From NCBI GenBank assembly GCA_035487355.1, contig DATHMF010000086.1:1-64000 (forward strand): a stretch of DNA of 64,000 nucleotides, written 5' to 3'. The position numbers and the translations under genes were made by a program. This document shows, piece after piece, positions 9,188 to 18,321 of the stretch. Each line of letters begins with the position of its first letter. The first letter of the stretch is position 1. The notes under the pieces were generated by a model that worked only from the letters and a program-made list of their open reading frames with translations, searched no databases and had not been told where the DNA came from. The DNA is from Terriglobales bacterium. GTDB lineage: Bacteria; Acidobacteriota; Terriglobia; Terriglobales; Acidobacteriaceae.

Positions 9188-10630
9188 ATGGATTCAAACG
9201 TAGAATCAGCCCGCGTACCTGACGTCAAACAACAACTCCGCCGCGAGATGGGCCTGTGGGATGTTCTGCTGTTCAACATCGCCGCCGTGCTTGGTCCGCG
9301 CTGGATCGCCGCCGCCGCGCATAATGGCACATCTTCCATCAGCCTGTGGATCATCGCCGCGCTCTTCTTTTTTGTGCCCACCGCCATGGTCATAACGGAA
9401 CTTTCCACGCGGTTTCCCCACGAAGGCGGGCTCTACATTTGGTCAAAAGAGGCTTTTGGCGATTTTCATGGCTTCGTAGCCGGCTGGACTTATTGGATCT
9501 ATACGATTTTCTACTTTCCTGGATTGCTGATGGCCAGCGCCTCAATGGGGGCTTACATTCTTGGAGTCAGGGGCGACGTTATTGCTCATAATCGAGCGTT
9601 TATTTTGGCTGGCTCTCTGCTGCTTCTCTTCGTGGCCGTCTGGCTCAACATCATCGGACTGAATATCGGCAAATGGCTGCAGAATGCCGGAGGAGTGGGC
9701 ACATATCTTCCTCTGCTCATGCTGACGGTGGTCGCCTTCCTACTCTGGAAGCAGCATGGATCGGTGACCCACTTCACGTGGACCAATATCAAGCCCACGT
9801 GGAATTGGCACACCGTGAATTTTTGGTCCCAGATTGCCTTCGCTTTCACGGGGTTGGAGTTGGCTTCAGCCATGAGCGATGAGGTTAAGAATCCACACAA
9901 GACCTTTCCACGGGCCATTTGGGGCTCAGGTGTACTGATTGCTCTGATCTATATTATCGGCACGATCGCAGTGTTAATCATGCTGCCTGCGGAGCAGGTG
10001 AACGCCGACAGCGGCGTTTTCCAGGCCCTCACCTCCGGCTCTGTCATGCTGAGAGTGGGCATAGTAGGTGTGATTGCAGCTATTCTGGTCAGCGTAGGCA
10101 ATGCCGGAGGGGTAGGAAGTACAGTAGCCGGTGTCGCCCGAGTCCCCTTTATTGTCGGCGTGGACCGTTATATGCCGGAGATATTCAGCCGAATCCACCC
10201 CCGCTGGCGGACGCCGTATGTTTCGATTCTGGTACAGGCAGGATTCTCTATACTTGTACTTCTGCTGGCTTCGTTCGGGGAAACGGTCAAAGGTACGTAT
10301 CAGGGGTTGGTGGATGCGGCCATCATTCTCTATTTCGTACCGTTCTTATACATGTATGCGGCTGTGATTAAACTGGCCTATCGAAAAGACCGTCAGGAGA
10401 CCAGGAATGCAATCCTGATCCCAGGTGGAAAAGCAGGAGTATGGATTGCTGGTAGCCTGGGGTTTATCGTAGTTGCAGTCAGTATTTGTTTGTCGGTAGT
10501 GCCGCCCGGAGAAACAGCCAATAAGACCGTGTTTGTGATTAAACTAATAGGTGCAACTTTGGGGACGATAGCCTTGGGCCTGATCCTCTATTTTCGGGGT
10601 GCCCGGCAGAAGTCCAAGGCGGCGGCTTAG
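9188..10630 (+). CDS. APC family amino-acid permease
   Basis: An amino-acid/polyamine-type transporter of the APC superfamily, 480 aa from the ATG at 9188; the open frame extends upstream to a TTG at 9143, but that part is not membrane-like and has no family match. TM1 is unusual, lacking the classical GIGxGIF loop: LLFNIAAVLGPRWIAAAAHN. About 12 TM helices follow, with FPHEGGLYIWSKEAFG and FAFTGLELASAMSDEVKNPH, the conserved TM6/loop region of the family. It is likely an importer or exchanger in the inner membrane; substrate unknown. Confidence 0.88.
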   Translation: MDSNVESARVPDVKQQLRREMGLWDVLLFNIAAVLGPRWIAAAAHNGTSSISLWIIAALFFFVPTAMVITELSTRFPHEGGLYIWSKEAFGDFHGFVAGWTYWIYTIFYFPGLLMASASMGAYILGVRGDVIAHNRAFILAGSLLLLFVAVWLNIIGLNIGKWLQNAGGVGTYLPLLMLTVVAFLLWKQHGSVTHFTWTNIKPTWNWHTVNFWSQIAFAFTGLELASAMSDEVKNPHKTFPRAIWGSGVLIALIYIIGTIAVLIMLPAEQVNADSGVFQALTSGSVMLRVGIVGVIAAILVSVGNAGGVGSTVAGVARVPFIVGVDRYMPEIFSRIHPRWRTPYVSILVQAGFSILVLLLASFGETVKGTYQGLVDAAIILYFVPFLYMYAAVIKLAYRKDRQETRNAILIPGGKAGVWIAGSLGFIVVAVSICLSVVPPGETANKTVFVIKLIGATLGTIALGLILYFRGARQKSKAAA

Positions 10631-10706
10631 GTTTTTGGCTATATATTCACATATCCAGGCAACCAAACCGTGAAAAAAGTACTCGATATTTAGGTGTAGT
10701 AGTGTT

Positions 10707-10735
10707 TTGCCCCGTTTCTGGGGATATCCTAAAAT
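10707..10735 (+). promoter_or_regulatory. Possible sigma-70 promoter before the sigma-factor gene
   Basis: TTGCCC and TAAAAT are separated by exactly 17 bases. The predicted transcript would start near 10742, leaving a very short leader before ATG 10751, so either the leader is minimal or the true start codon lies further in. A CCCC-GTTTCT-GGGG mini-hairpin overlaps the spacer. Confidence 0.35.
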
Positions 10736-10750
10736 CAGTATAGGAAATTA

Positions 10751-11455
10751 ATGGCTAAGCAGGGTTGCGCGGCCCCATTTCCGGCGCGGCTAATACAACG
10801 AGCGGGTATATTGCCGCATCCTATTGGAAGCGGCCTAGATAAGGCTTTCTTGACACAAGCTAAGAAAATACTTGCATCTGGGATCACGGAAGCAGAGGCA
10901 ATAGACAGGGCTAAACAGGGCGATGCAGAATCGTTTGAGGCTTTGTACGGATTGCATAAGCGCCGTGTCTATTCGCTGTGTCTGCGGATGACCGGGAATA
11001 CTGCCGAGGCTGAAGATTTGACCCAGGAAGCGTTTCTTCAGCTCTATCGTAAAATCGCGACCTTCCGGGGTGAGTCGGCATTTTCCACCTGGTTGCACCG
11101 GCTGGCGGTCAACATTGTGCTCATGCATTTACGCAAGAAAAGTTTGCCCGAAGTTTCACTGGAAGAGCAAATGGAACCCCAGCAGGAAGACGGACCCAAG
11201 AAAGATATAGGCGCCCGCGATAACGTACTGGCGGGCTCGATAGATCGCGTTAACCTGGAGCGTGCGGTTGAGCATCTGCCGCCCGGTTATCGCATTATTT
11301 TTGTGCTGCACGATGTTGAAGGCTACGAGCACAATGAAATTGCCGAAATGATGGGATGCTCGATTGGAAACAGCAAATCGCAATTGCACAAAGCAAGAAT
11401 GAAACTGCGGGACTTGCTTCGCATCAGTCATAATGAAAAAGTACCGCAACACTGA
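10751..11455 (+). CDS. RNA polymerase ECF-type sigma factor
   Basis: Group-4 (ECF) sigma factor of 234 aa. Region 2 runs from about 55 to 125 ([20 protein letters not shown], then [20 protein letters not shown] and [11 protein letters not shown]). Region 4 is at about 175-230 ([20 protein letters not shown] and [20 protein letters not shown]). The first 50 residues are not conserved, so the true start may be internal. It is followed 43 bp later by an anti-sigma-like gene with a zinc-finger motif, the normal arrangement for an ECF/anti-sigma pair sensing the envelope. The inducing signal is unknown. Confidence 0.92.
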   Translation: MAKQGCAAPFPARLIQRAGILPHPIGSGLDKAFLTQAKKILASGITEAEAIDRAKQGDAESFEALYGLHKRRVYSLCLRMTGNTAEAEDLTQEAFLQLYRKIATFRGESAFSTWLHRLAVNIVLMHLRKKSLPEVSLEEQMEPQQEDGPKKDIGARDNVLAGSIDRVNLERAVEHLPPGYRIIFVLHDVEGYEHNEIAEMMGCSIGNSKSQLHKARMKLRDLLRISHNEKVPQH

Positions 11456-11498
11456 GGACTGTAGGACTTGGTAAGTCTTAAGGGGAGAAGTAAGAAGT

Positions 11499-12143
11499 AT
11501 GAATTGCACTGATTTTCAAAAAGTTCTGCCGGATGTCATGGAAAGCGGCGTAGGGGCCGAGGAATCTGCACACCTTCACTCCTGCGCGGTTTGCTCTGAC
11601 CTGGTTCAAGATTTGAAATATATAGCGGAAGCCGCCCGTATGCTGGTTCCGATGGAAGATCCTTCTCCGCGTGTATGGGAGAACATCGAGCGGTCTCTGG
11701 AGCGCGAAGGGCTCACTCGTCCGGTCAGAGGTACGGTGCGCATGGATCCCTTTCTGATCCCCGGGCCCCGGCGTACTAACTTTTATGGGTGGGCTGGGAT
11801 CGCAGCTCTGGTCTTGGTGGCCCTTACCATACTCTCTTATAATCGCCTGCATACCCCTCTTGAGCTTCAGAAGGATGGCTCAACTGTGGCAACTACTTCC
11901 ACGGTAGACGCCAGCGGTATTAGCGCTGACGACAAACAGCTTTTGAGCGAAATCACACATAAGAGTCCCTCCATGGGAGTAACCTACAAAAAGAAAATGA
12001 GTAGTGTGGAAAACTATATTAAGGAAGCTAAGGACTCAGTAAAATTGGATCCAGGAGATGCCATCGCCCGGCAGCAGCTCATGAATGCCTATCAACAACG
12101 GGATTCGTTGCACGAAATGGCCGTCTCATATACCACCCGATAG
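11499..12143 (+). CDS. Anti-sigma factor-like zinc-finger membrane protein
   Basis: A 214-aa single-pass membrane protein that probably holds the preceding sigma factor. The N-terminus has the reduced zf-HC2 pattern HLHSCAVCSDLV (H-x3-C-x2-C). A TM helix at about 90-108 (WAGIAALVLVALTILSYN) separates it from a C-terminal helical domain outside the cytoplasm. The gene follows the sigma gene in the same direction. Anti-sigma function is inferred from the motif plus neighbour; the C-terminal domain is unrecognised. Confidence 0.8.
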   Translation: MNCTDFQKVLPDVMESGVGAEESAHLHSCAVCSDLVQDLKYIAEAARMLVPMEDPSPRVWENIERSLEREGLTRPVRGTVRMDPFLIPGPRRTNFYGWAGIAALVLVALTILSYNRLHTPLELQKDGSTVATTSTVDASGISADDKQLLSEITHKSPSMGVTYKKKMSSVENYIKEAKDSVKLDPGDAIARQQLMNAYQQRDSLHEMAVSYTTR

Positions 12144-12189
12144 GGTTGCATAACTTGTAAAATGAAAGACTGCAGCAGGAGAGAGATAT

Positions 12190-13080
12190 ATGAATTATAG
12201 GAGAGCAAGCGCAGCAGTTCCCGGTACCCACATGTTGTCTGCGGGAATGCTGGTCATGGTTGCCGCAGCCAGTCTTTGGGCGGCTGACACGCGAAAAGAA
12301 TTCAAATACACAACCACCCCGGGCAGCAACGTCACGGTGAGCAATGCATTCGGTGAGATTGTGGTTCGTCCTGTAGCAGGACGGCAGGTTACCATCACCG
12401 CCACCACCCACTCCGATAAGGTCGCGATAGATAGCGCCCAATTGGGGAACCGGGTCCATGCCACCACAAACTTTCTGCAGCAGGTTGATTCCAAAGAAGG
12501 CCAGGTAAACTACGAGGTTTTGGTGCCTTCCGATTGCAACGTGGTGATCCAAAACGGCAGTGGCATGCTCAGGCTCTCTGGCGTGCGCAGTGATATTTCC
12601 TTAAAAGCTGATGAAGGCCAGGTTGAAGTTTCTGATATCAATAATTCTCACGTTCACGTGCAAACCGTCGATGCCCCCATCACGCTCACCAACGTCCGCA
12701 GCCAGCATGTAGAAGTGGTCTCCAACGGCGGCAAAGTACTACTGACTAAGGTGACCGGGCACGAGGTCTCCGTAAATACCGACACTGGCGATATTGCCTA
12801 TGACGGAGATTTTGCCGGCAACGGGCGTTATTCTTTAATGAACCATACCGGTAACATCGACGTCACTTTGCCCTCCACCGCCTCTGTAGACCTGACCGCG
12901 CGTTCCATGCAAGGCACAGTGCTGAATGATTTTCCCTTCCAACCCAAACTTTCGACGAATCCAGTGCCTCTTCGAGGAAGCTCCTTTCTAGGCAGCACCT
13001 TCAAAGGCACTCCTAAGTCTATCTTCTCTCAGGTAGATGTCAGTTCCTTCAGTGGTACAATCCGCGTTAAGAAGCGTTGA
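12190..13080 (+). CDS. DUF4097 beta-strand repeat protein (exported)
   Basis: A 296-aa protein with an N-terminal signal/TM segment (about 15-33, MLVMVAAASLWAA) and a repetitive beta-helix-like body of the DUF4097/adhesin-like type: short strands repeating a V-x-x-x-D/N-G/T pattern (GEIVVRPVAGRQVTITA, NGSGMLRLSGVRSDISLKA, DEGQVEVSDINNSHVHV). Such proteins often sit beside ECF sigma/anti-sigma pairs and are thought to be their envelope output or sensors; exact role unknown. AGGAGAG lies just before the ATG. Confidence 0.82.
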   Translation: MNYRRASAAVPGTHMLSAGMLVMVAAASLWAADTRKEFKYTTTPGSNVTVSNAFGEIVVRPVAGRQVTITATTHSDKVAIDSAQLGNRVHATTNFLQQVDSKEGQVNYEVLVPSDCNVVIQNGSGMLRLSGVRSDISLKADEGQVEVSDINNSHVHVQTVDAPITLTNVRSQHVEVVSNGGKVLLTKVTGHEVSVNTDTGDIAYDGDFAGNGRYSLMNHTGNIDVTLPSTASVDLTARSMQGTVLNDFPFQPKLSTNPVPLRGSSFLGSTFKGTPKSIFSQVDVSSFSGTIRVKKR

Positions 13081-13110
13081 AAAGACTTTGTGTCGTAAAA
13101 ATCCGGCAGG

Positions 13111-13686
13111 ATGGTTCGAGCGTCATTGAAAAACAATGACCAGCCGCCTGCTGTTTTCCTCATCGGCTTCATGGGAGCCGGGAAAAGCACCGTGGGCCAA
13201 TATCTGGCCCGGCACAAAGGATGGCGGTTTACCGACCTCGATCGTCTGATCGAGGAACACGAAGGCCGCACCATCGCTGCGATCTTTCAAAAATCGGGAG
13301 AAGCTGTATTTCGCAAGCTTGAGACGGAACATTTGCAGAGGCTGCTCGGGCAGCCCCGCTCTTCCCTGCCGCATATTGTGGCACTCGGAGGCGGTGCCTA
13401 TGCGCACGAAGAAAATGCGCGCATGATTCGCGCAGCGGGCGGGGTGGTTATATTCCTGGACGCCCCGATGGAAGAGCTGCTGCGCCGTTGCCGGGCAGAA
13501 CCGAACGCGCATGTGCGTCCGAATCTGCAAAATGAGAAGATATTCCGCAGGCTCTATGAAGAACGTATGGCCCACTATGCACGCGCGAACGTTCGCATCG
13601 AGACCACGGGCAGGCAGGTTGAGGAAGTTGCGCGCGAAGTGGAGCAATGGTTACGAAAGGCAAACATTCTGTGGGAGGAATCGTGA
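13111..13686 (+). CDS. aroK: Shikimate kinase
   Basis: Phosphorylates shikimate at the 3-OH with ATP in the chorismate pathway. The 191-aa sequence has the Walker A GFMGAGKSTVG at about 17-27, the shikimate-binding DLDRLIEEHEG with its Asp, the VALGGGAYAHEENARM glycine loop, and the lid region RCRAEPNAHVRPNLQNE. Length and motif order are normal for AroK/AroL. Its TGA overlaps the GTG of the next gene. It heads a run of genes leading into aspartate-family biosynthesis, which is a common but not functionally required association. Confidence 0.93.
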   Translation: MVRASLKNNDQPPAVFLIGFMGAGKSTVGQYLARHKGWRFTDLDRLIEEHEGRTIAAIFQKSGEAVFRKLETEHLQRLLGQPRSSLPHIVALGGGAYAHEENARMIRAAGGVVIFLDAPMEELLRRCRAEPNAHVRPNLQNEKIFRRLYEERMAHYARANVRIETTGRQVEEVAREVEQWLRKANILWEES

Positions 13687-14414
13687 AAAAAACTGTCGTG
13701 CAAGCATTGTTGGTTGCGCTGTTTGTATTGGCATCGTCTTTTTCCTGGGCCGCGAAGAAACCGGAGGCGCCCAAAGGCGGGTCGCAAACCGTAGATGCCG
13801 GTTCGTTCGGCATTTATAAATCCGGGCACCGCGTGGCGACAGAAACTTTTCACATTGAGCAAAACGCTGATTCCAGCACGACCACCTCGGAGTTCAAGCT
13901 GGAAGACGGCAGCGCGCACCAGGTATCGGAATTGCTGTTGAGCCCTCTGGGCGAGCTGCGCAAATATTCGTGGCATGAAGAAAAAGGCGGACCGGCGCAA
14001 GCCACGGTGACCCCCAGCGACCAGATTCTGATGGAACATATGGTGGATAGTGACCAGAAGCCTCACGATGTTCCCTTCATTCTGCCTCCATCAACAACCA
14101 TATTGGATGATTACTTCTTTGTGCATCGCGAGCTGCTCCTGTGGAAATACGTGGCCTCTTCCTGCGCCAGTTTCGTCGATTGCAAGCTCAGTAAAAGCAG
14201 TATTGGGGTCATCAATCCGCATCAAGCCGATTCCTACACTGTGAACCTGGAATATGTAGGCCAGGAAAAGATCACCATCCGTGGGACTGAGCAGCAGCTC
14301 AGGCGTTTTAATCTCAAGTCAGATGATGACGACTGGGCTCTGTGGATGGATGACCACATGAAGCTGGTCAGGCTCATGAAGCCCGGCTCCGATACCGAGA
14401 TTGTTCGCGACTAA
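13683..14414 (+). CDS. Exported protein of unknown function
   Basis: A 243-aa secreted protein from a GTG start at 13683, chosen because GGGAGGA lies four bases before it and a signal peptide follows immediately (VKKTVVQALLVALFVLASSF, cleavage after SWA). The mature part is beta-rich with alternating strands (SFGIYKSGHRVATETFHIEQ). I do not recognise a catalytic motif; the pattern recalls DUF3108-like periplasmic/outer-membrane proteins, but that is only an impression. It overlaps aroK by four bases and precedes asd by 63 bp. Confidence 0.7.
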   Translation: MKKTVVQALLVALFVLASSFSWAAKKPEAPKGGSQTVDAGSFGIYKSGHRVATETFHIEQNADSSTTTSEFKLEDGSAHQVSELLLSPLGELRKYSWHEEKGGPAQATVTPSDQILMEHMVDSDQKPHDVPFILPPSTTILDDYFFVHRELLLWKYVASSCASFVDCKLSKSSIGVINPHQADSYTVNLEYVGQEKITIRGTEQQLRRFNLKSDDDDWALWMDDHMKLVRLMKPGSDTEIVRD

Positions 14415-14477
14415 AAGCCAGCGGCTCTTCGTGCCCGGTTTGCCTGTTATAAAATTAGAAATTCAATCTGCGAATTT

Positions 14478-15530
14478 ATGCTTTCCAGCAAAATCCCGGT
14501 TGGTATTCTGGGCGCCACCGGCGTTGTGGGCCAGCGTTTCATTCAACTGCTCGAGCATCATCCCTGGTTTGAAACCGCCTGGCTGGCTGCTTCCGAGCGC
14601 TCTGCCGGGCAGACTTATCAATCGGCCGTCCGTTGGCGCTTGAAGACTGCTATTCCGAGTGCCGTCGCCGGCATGAAAATCGCACCGGCAGCTCCAGCAG
14701 GCGCCCCCAAGCTTATCTTTTCCGCTTTGGATTCCCCCGTGGCCGCCGATCTTGAGCCCAAATTTGCCACTGCCGGACACTCAGTCATTTCTAATTCCAG
14801 TGCCTTCCGCATGCAGGCCGATGTTCCTCTGGTGATTCCCGAGGTCAACCCCGACCACGTGCGTTTGCTCGAAACCCAACCCTGGCGGCGCGAGTCCAAC
14901 GGATTCCTCGTGACCAACCCCAACTGTTCAACCATTGGCCTGGTCCTGGCGCTGGCTCCTTTGCATCATCAATTCGGGGTAGAAAAAGTTTTTGTGGTCA
15001 CCATGCAGGCCATCAGCGGCGCCGGATACCCGGGCGTTGCTTCTCTCGACATCCTCGGCAATGTAATTCCCTACATCGCCCAGGAAGAAGAAAAAATGGA
15101 GTCGGAATCATGCAAGATGCTGGGCAAGCTGAACGGGGTTGGCATTCTGCCCGCTGATATACAGGTGAGTGCGCACTGCAACCGCGTCCCGGTAGAGGAC
15201 GGCCACACCGAATCCGTCTCCATCAAACTGAAGAAACCTGCCAGCCGGGAAGAAGTTCTGGGGGCTTTGCATGAATTTCGCGGGGTCCCTCAGGAGCTGC
15301 GCCTGCCCAACGCGCCGCCCAGTCCTATAGTCCTGCTCGACCAGCCTGACCGGCCCCAGCCGACGCTCGATGTGGATATGTCCGCGGGCATGGCGGTTAC
15401 CGTAGGCCGGCTGCGTCCCTGCCGACTGCTCGATTGGAAGTTTACCGTCCTCTCGCATAACACCATTCGCGGAGCAGCCGGGGCCGCACTACTCAACGCG
15501 GAGCTGCTCAAGGCGCAAGGATACCTGTGA
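14478..15530 (+). CDS. asd: Aspartate-semialdehyde dehydrogenase
   Basis: Reduces aspartyl phosphate to aspartate semialdehyde with NADPH, the branch to lysine/diaminopimelate, threonine and methionine. 350 aa of the archaeal/fungal-type ASADH: N-terminal GILGATGVVGQRFIQLL nucleotide-binding motif, catalytic Cys in TNPNCSTIGLVLALAPLH, and the second active-site region RVPVEDGHTESVS with its His. The dimer-domain segment ISGAGYPGVAS is present. The TGA overlaps the GTG of lysC by four bases, so asd-lysC are coupled. Confidence 0.95.
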   Translation: MLSSKIPVGILGATGVVGQRFIQLLEHHPWFETAWLAASERSAGQTYQSAVRWRLKTAIPSAVAGMKIAPAAPAGAPKLIFSALDSPVAADLEPKFATAGHSVISNSSAFRMQADVPLVIPEVNPDHVRLLETQPWRRESNGFLVTNPNCSTIGLVLALAPLHHQFGVEKVFVVTMQAISGAGYPGVASLDILGNVIPYIAQEEEKMESESCKMLGKLNGVGILPADIQVSAHCNRVPVEDGHTESVSIKLKKPASREEVLGALHEFRGVPQELRLPNAPPSPIVLLDQPDRPQPTLDVDMSAGMAVTVGRLRPCRLLDWKFTVLSHNTIRGAAGAALLNAELLKAQGYL

Positions 15531-16900
15531 TCGTCATGAAATTTGGCGGCACCTCCGTCGAGGATGCCGCCGCCATGGAACGCGTTCGTGAAATCGTCCG
15601 CGGACGTCTCTCCCAAAAGCCCATCGTCGTGGTCAGCGCCATGGCCAAGGTCACGGACCAGTTGGTCGCCATGGGCGAAGCCGCCGGCCGTGGTGACCGA
15701 GAATCTGCCCTGGCGACGGCGCGCGCCATGCGCGAGCGCCACTACAGTACCGCCAGCGAGCTGCTGGGAACCGGACTGTTCACCAGGTTTCATGCTGAGC
15801 TGGAAGGCGACTTCAACACGCTGGATGAGCTGTTGCGCGGCATCGCCGCGGTGGGCGAAATTACTCCGCGCAGCACCGATGCGCTTCTCTCTTTTGGCGA
15901 GCGCCTTTCCAGCAAGATCGTTGCTTCGCTTTTCTCGGCCCGCGGCATCAACTCTGCTTTGGTAGATTCCCGCTCCTGCATCATTACTGATGGCGCACAT
16001 ACCCGTGCCGTCCCTTTGTTTGACGAAATTAACTCCCGGCTTCTTGCTCAGGTCCAGCCCCTGGTGGAAAAAGGTATAGTTCCCGTTATGGGAGGCTTTA
16101 TCGGCGCCACGCTCTCCGGAACTCCGACCACCATCGGCCGCGGAGGCTCCGATTTTTCCGCCGCCATCGTCGGCGGTGGGCTGAACGCCGAGCGCATCGA
16201 AATCTGGACCGACGTGGACGGCATGATGACCACCGACCCCAGGCTCTGCTCCGAGGCCCGCCGCATCAAAGAAATCAGCTTCGACGAAGCCGCTGAACTC
16301 GCCTACTTCGGAGCCAAGGTGCTGCATCCGGCAACCATGCTGCCGGCCATCCAGAAAAATATTCCGGTCTACGTGCTCAACTCGCGCAACCCGAAGAGCG
16401 AAGGCACGCGCATCACCGCGCGCGCCCCGCACTGTAGAAACGCCATCAAAGCCATCGCCGTAAAAAAGCGCATCACCATCGTGGACCTGGTCGCCACACG
16501 CATGCTGATGGCCCACGGCTTCCTGCGCGCCGTCTTCGAGGTCTTCGACCGCCACCGCTGCCCGGTGGACATGGTTTCAACCTCCGAGGTCAGCGTCTCG
16601 CTTACCATTGATTCCAATGAGGCCATCCCCGCCATCGCCAACGACCTGCAAAAGCTGGCCGACGTGAAATATGCCGGCCGCAAGGCTATCATCTGCCTGG
16701 TAGGCGAAAATGTGCGGGAGACGCCAGGGATCGCCGGCCAGGTGTTCAGCTCGGTCTCTGATGTAAATGTGCGCATGATCTCCCAGGGCGCATCGGAGAT
16801 CAACATCAGCTTCGTGGTGGATGAAGACGATGTCCCGCGCGCGGTGCAGAAGCTGCACCAGAAGTTTTTTGCAGAAGTGGACCCGGCAATTTTTGAATAG
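15527..16900 (+). CDS. lysC: Aspartate kinase (lysine-sensitive type, with ACT domains)
   Basis: Phosphorylates aspartate, the first step of the pathway. 457 aa: N-terminal VMKFGGTSV, GRGGSDFSAAIVGGGL and the WTDVDGMMTTDPRL segments are the amino-acid kinase core; two ACT domains at about 310-380 and 390-455 imply feedback control, probably by lysine. GTG 15527 is used because it gives MIVMKFGGTS, the usual beginning, and overlaps the asd stop; ATG 15536 is possible. Situated between asd and dapB, forming a lysine/DAP operon. Confidence 0.94.
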   Translation: MIVMKFGGTSVEDAAAMERVREIVRGRLSQKPIVVVSAMAKVTDQLVAMGEAAGRGDRESALATARAMRERHYSTASELLGTGLFTRFHAELEGDFNTLDELLRGIAAVGEITPRSTDALLSFGERLSSKIVASLFSARGINSALVDSRSCIITDGAHTRAVPLFDEINSRLLAQVQPLVEKGIVPVMGGFIGATLSGTPTTIGRGGSDFSAAIVGGGLNAERIEIWTDVDGMMTTDPRLCSEARRIKEISFDEAAELAYFGAKVLHPATMLPAIQKNIPVYVLNSRNPKSEGTRITARAPHCRNAIKAIAVKKRITIVDLVATRMLMAHGFLRAVFEVFDRHRCPVDMVSTSEVSVSLTIDSNEAIPAIANDLQKLADVKYAGRKAIICLVGENVRETPGIAGQVFSSVSDVNVRMISQGASEINISFVVDEDDVPRAVQKLHQKFFAEVDPAIFE

Positions 16901-16945
16901 CGGTTGCTACAACTGGAAGGTGGCTGTTTGGCGATGCTATCGTTG

Positions 16946-16983
16946 ATTGTCATTCCGAGGAGCGAAGCGACGAGGAATCCCTT
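16946..16983 (+). repeat. Dispersed GAGCGAAGCGACGAGGAATCC repeat
   Basis: The segment around CATTCCGAGGAGCGAAGCG is a short dispersed non-coding repeat I associate with Acidobacteriota genomes. It lies between lysC and dapB and creates a false in-frame extension of dapB upstream of its real ATG. Confidence 0.55.
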
Positions 16984-17015
16984 TAGGTTCCAAAACTTTT
17001 GAGGTAGAAACGAAA

Positions 17016-17693
17016 ATGAAACTAATCATCCTCGGCCGCGGAAAAACCGGCTCGCTTGTCGCTGACATCGCCCGCGAAAAGGGCCACGACGTCCTCGCTC
17101 TCGACGTGGAAGAAAACCAAAACGCCGCCGGCTTGACCCCCGAAACCACCAACGGCGTCGCCGCCGTCATTGACTTCACCACGCCCACCGCCGTTCTCGG
17201 CAACATCGAAGCCTGCATCCGCCTGGGTGTGAACATGGTCGTAGGCACGACAGGCTGGTATGCCGATCTGCCGCGCATCAGGCAATTGGTAGAACAGAGC
17301 CAGATGGGGTTTCTGTATGCCTCCAACTTTTCCATCGGAGTAAACATTTTCTTCGAAGTAGCGCGCGCCGTCGTGCCCGCCCTCGACTACGGATACACCA
17401 CGCGCCTGCTCGAGCGCCATCACGTCCAAAAGAAAGACGCACCGTCGGGCACCGCCGCCACCATCAAAGGCATCCTGCAGCCGCACACCCAGGCGGATAT
17501 CGAAATCACCTCCCTGCGCGAGGGCGACGTTGCCGGGCAGCACGTCATCATCCTCGACTCCGAAGAGGACACCATGATGCTGGTGCACGACGCCAAATCA
17601 CGCCGCGGATTCGCCGCAGGCGCCGTCCGCGCCGCCGAGTGGATTGCAGGCAAAAAAGGCTTCTTCGAGTTCAAAGACGTGCTGCGGGGATGA
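17016..17693 (+). CDS. dapB: 4-hydroxy-tetrahydrodipicolinate reductase
   Basis: Reduces the DapA product to tetrahydrodipicolinate in DAP/lysine synthesis. From ATG 17016 (225 aa; the enzyme is usually 240-275, so short). The NAD(P) motif LILGRGKTGSLVADIA, the VVGTTGW strand, SNFSIGVNIFFEVA and the catalytic ERHHVQKKDAPSGTA with its His and Lys are all present, so it should be active. The in-frame extension back to 16947 is repeat-derived and rejected. It ends the asd-lysC-dapB series; dapA and dapD are 15 kb further on. Confidence 0.93.
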   Translation: MKLIILGRGKTGSLVADIAREKGHDVLALDVEENQNAAGLTPETTNGVAAVIDFTTPTAVLGNIEACIRLGVNMVVGTTGWYADLPRIRQLVEQSQMGFLYASNFSIGVNIFFEVARAVVPALDYGYTTRLLERHHVQKKDAPSGTAATIKGILQPHTQADIEITSLREGDVAGQHVIILDSEEDTMMLVHDAKSRRGFAAGAVRAAEWIAGKKGFFEFKDVLRG

Positions 17694-17760
17694 AAAGACT
17701 TTCCCCCGCGGATCAACGCGGATTTGCGCGGATTCCCTTTGGCTTGTCATGCAGTTTCGT

Positions 17761-17784
17761 AGAGACGTAGCATGCTACGTCTCT
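17761..17784. repeat. Perfect 24-bp palindrome
   Basis: AGAGACGTAGCA followed directly by its reverse complement TGCTACGTCTCT, with no loop. It is an extragenic palindrome rather than a terminator, since no T-run follows on either strand. Confidence 0.6.
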
Positions 17785-17820
17785 GAGCCGGGGAGCTGTT
17801 TTTGTCTGGACCCCCACCCC

Positions 17821-17903
17821 ACTTGCTGCAACAGACCATATAGCTGCTAAATCACTAATAATCAATGGCATACGGTTTTAAAAATGGTGCACTTGCAGCA
17901 AGT
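17821..17903. repeat. 83-bp element with 11-bp terminal inverted repeats (copy A)
   Basis: ACTTGCTGCAA at the left end matches TTGCAGCAAGT at the right end. The left end is preceded by CCCCCACCCC. The internal sequence lines up with the reverse complement of 47360-47441 over its whole length and with 18056-18131, so it is a dispersed repeat family; it resembles a MITE or REP-like element. It holds no gene. Confidence 0.6.
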
Positions 17904-18055
17904 CAATCTCCCGCGTTTTGGGACACAAGACTGGCAACTGGGGACCTCTCCCGGCTTGCCGTGGATCGGCCACTGGGAACTGTTCTTGGAGCCTGGAGCT
18001 GACCTGTCCCGGCTTGCCGTGGAGAGCTGAAAGTATTACTCCCCCACCCCCCATT

Positions 18056-18131
18056 ACTTGGAGTAGTCCATACGGTGATAAGTCACTGATATCCAATGAC
18101 ATACGGGGAGCATAAAGTGTCGTGGAGTAGT
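18056..18131. repeat. Divergent copy B of the 80-bp dispersed element
   Basis: The core CCATACGGTGATAAGTCACT aligns with CCATATAGCTGCTAAATCACT of copy A, followed by the shared ATGACATACGG/ATGGCATACGG block. Its ends carry GGAGTAGT as a direct repeat instead of the ACTTGCTG terminal repeat. Confidence 0.45.
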
Positions 18132-18321
18132 CCCAGACGGGGTGGGTGAGGCGCGTAAGTTCTAACCCCCATTCCCTGCGTCTACAGCCCAAAAGCTGGC
18201 GACGTGCCGTAGGACGCGGTGTGGGCTGACTGTTTTGCGAATTTTCAAAGACCTCGAACCAACGCGGCATGCTGAATGCCGTCAGCCAATTATGAACCAC
18301 AATCTTCGCAGAATAAATTGT

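Noticed and set aside
15290..16555. 421-aa antisense ORF inside asd/lysC
   Set aside because: Biased Gly/Asp/Arg shadow of lysC on the other strand; the sense genes have full conserved motifs.
16947..17015. N-terminal extension of dapB
   Set aside because: Encoded by the GAGCGAAGCG dispersed repeat, no homology to DapB.
17694..18130. CRISPR array
   Set aside because: Repeats are irregular in spacing and length; no cas genes.
17878..18300. 140-aa leftward ORF
   Set aside because: Built from dispersed repeats and palindromes, with no domain or ribosome site.
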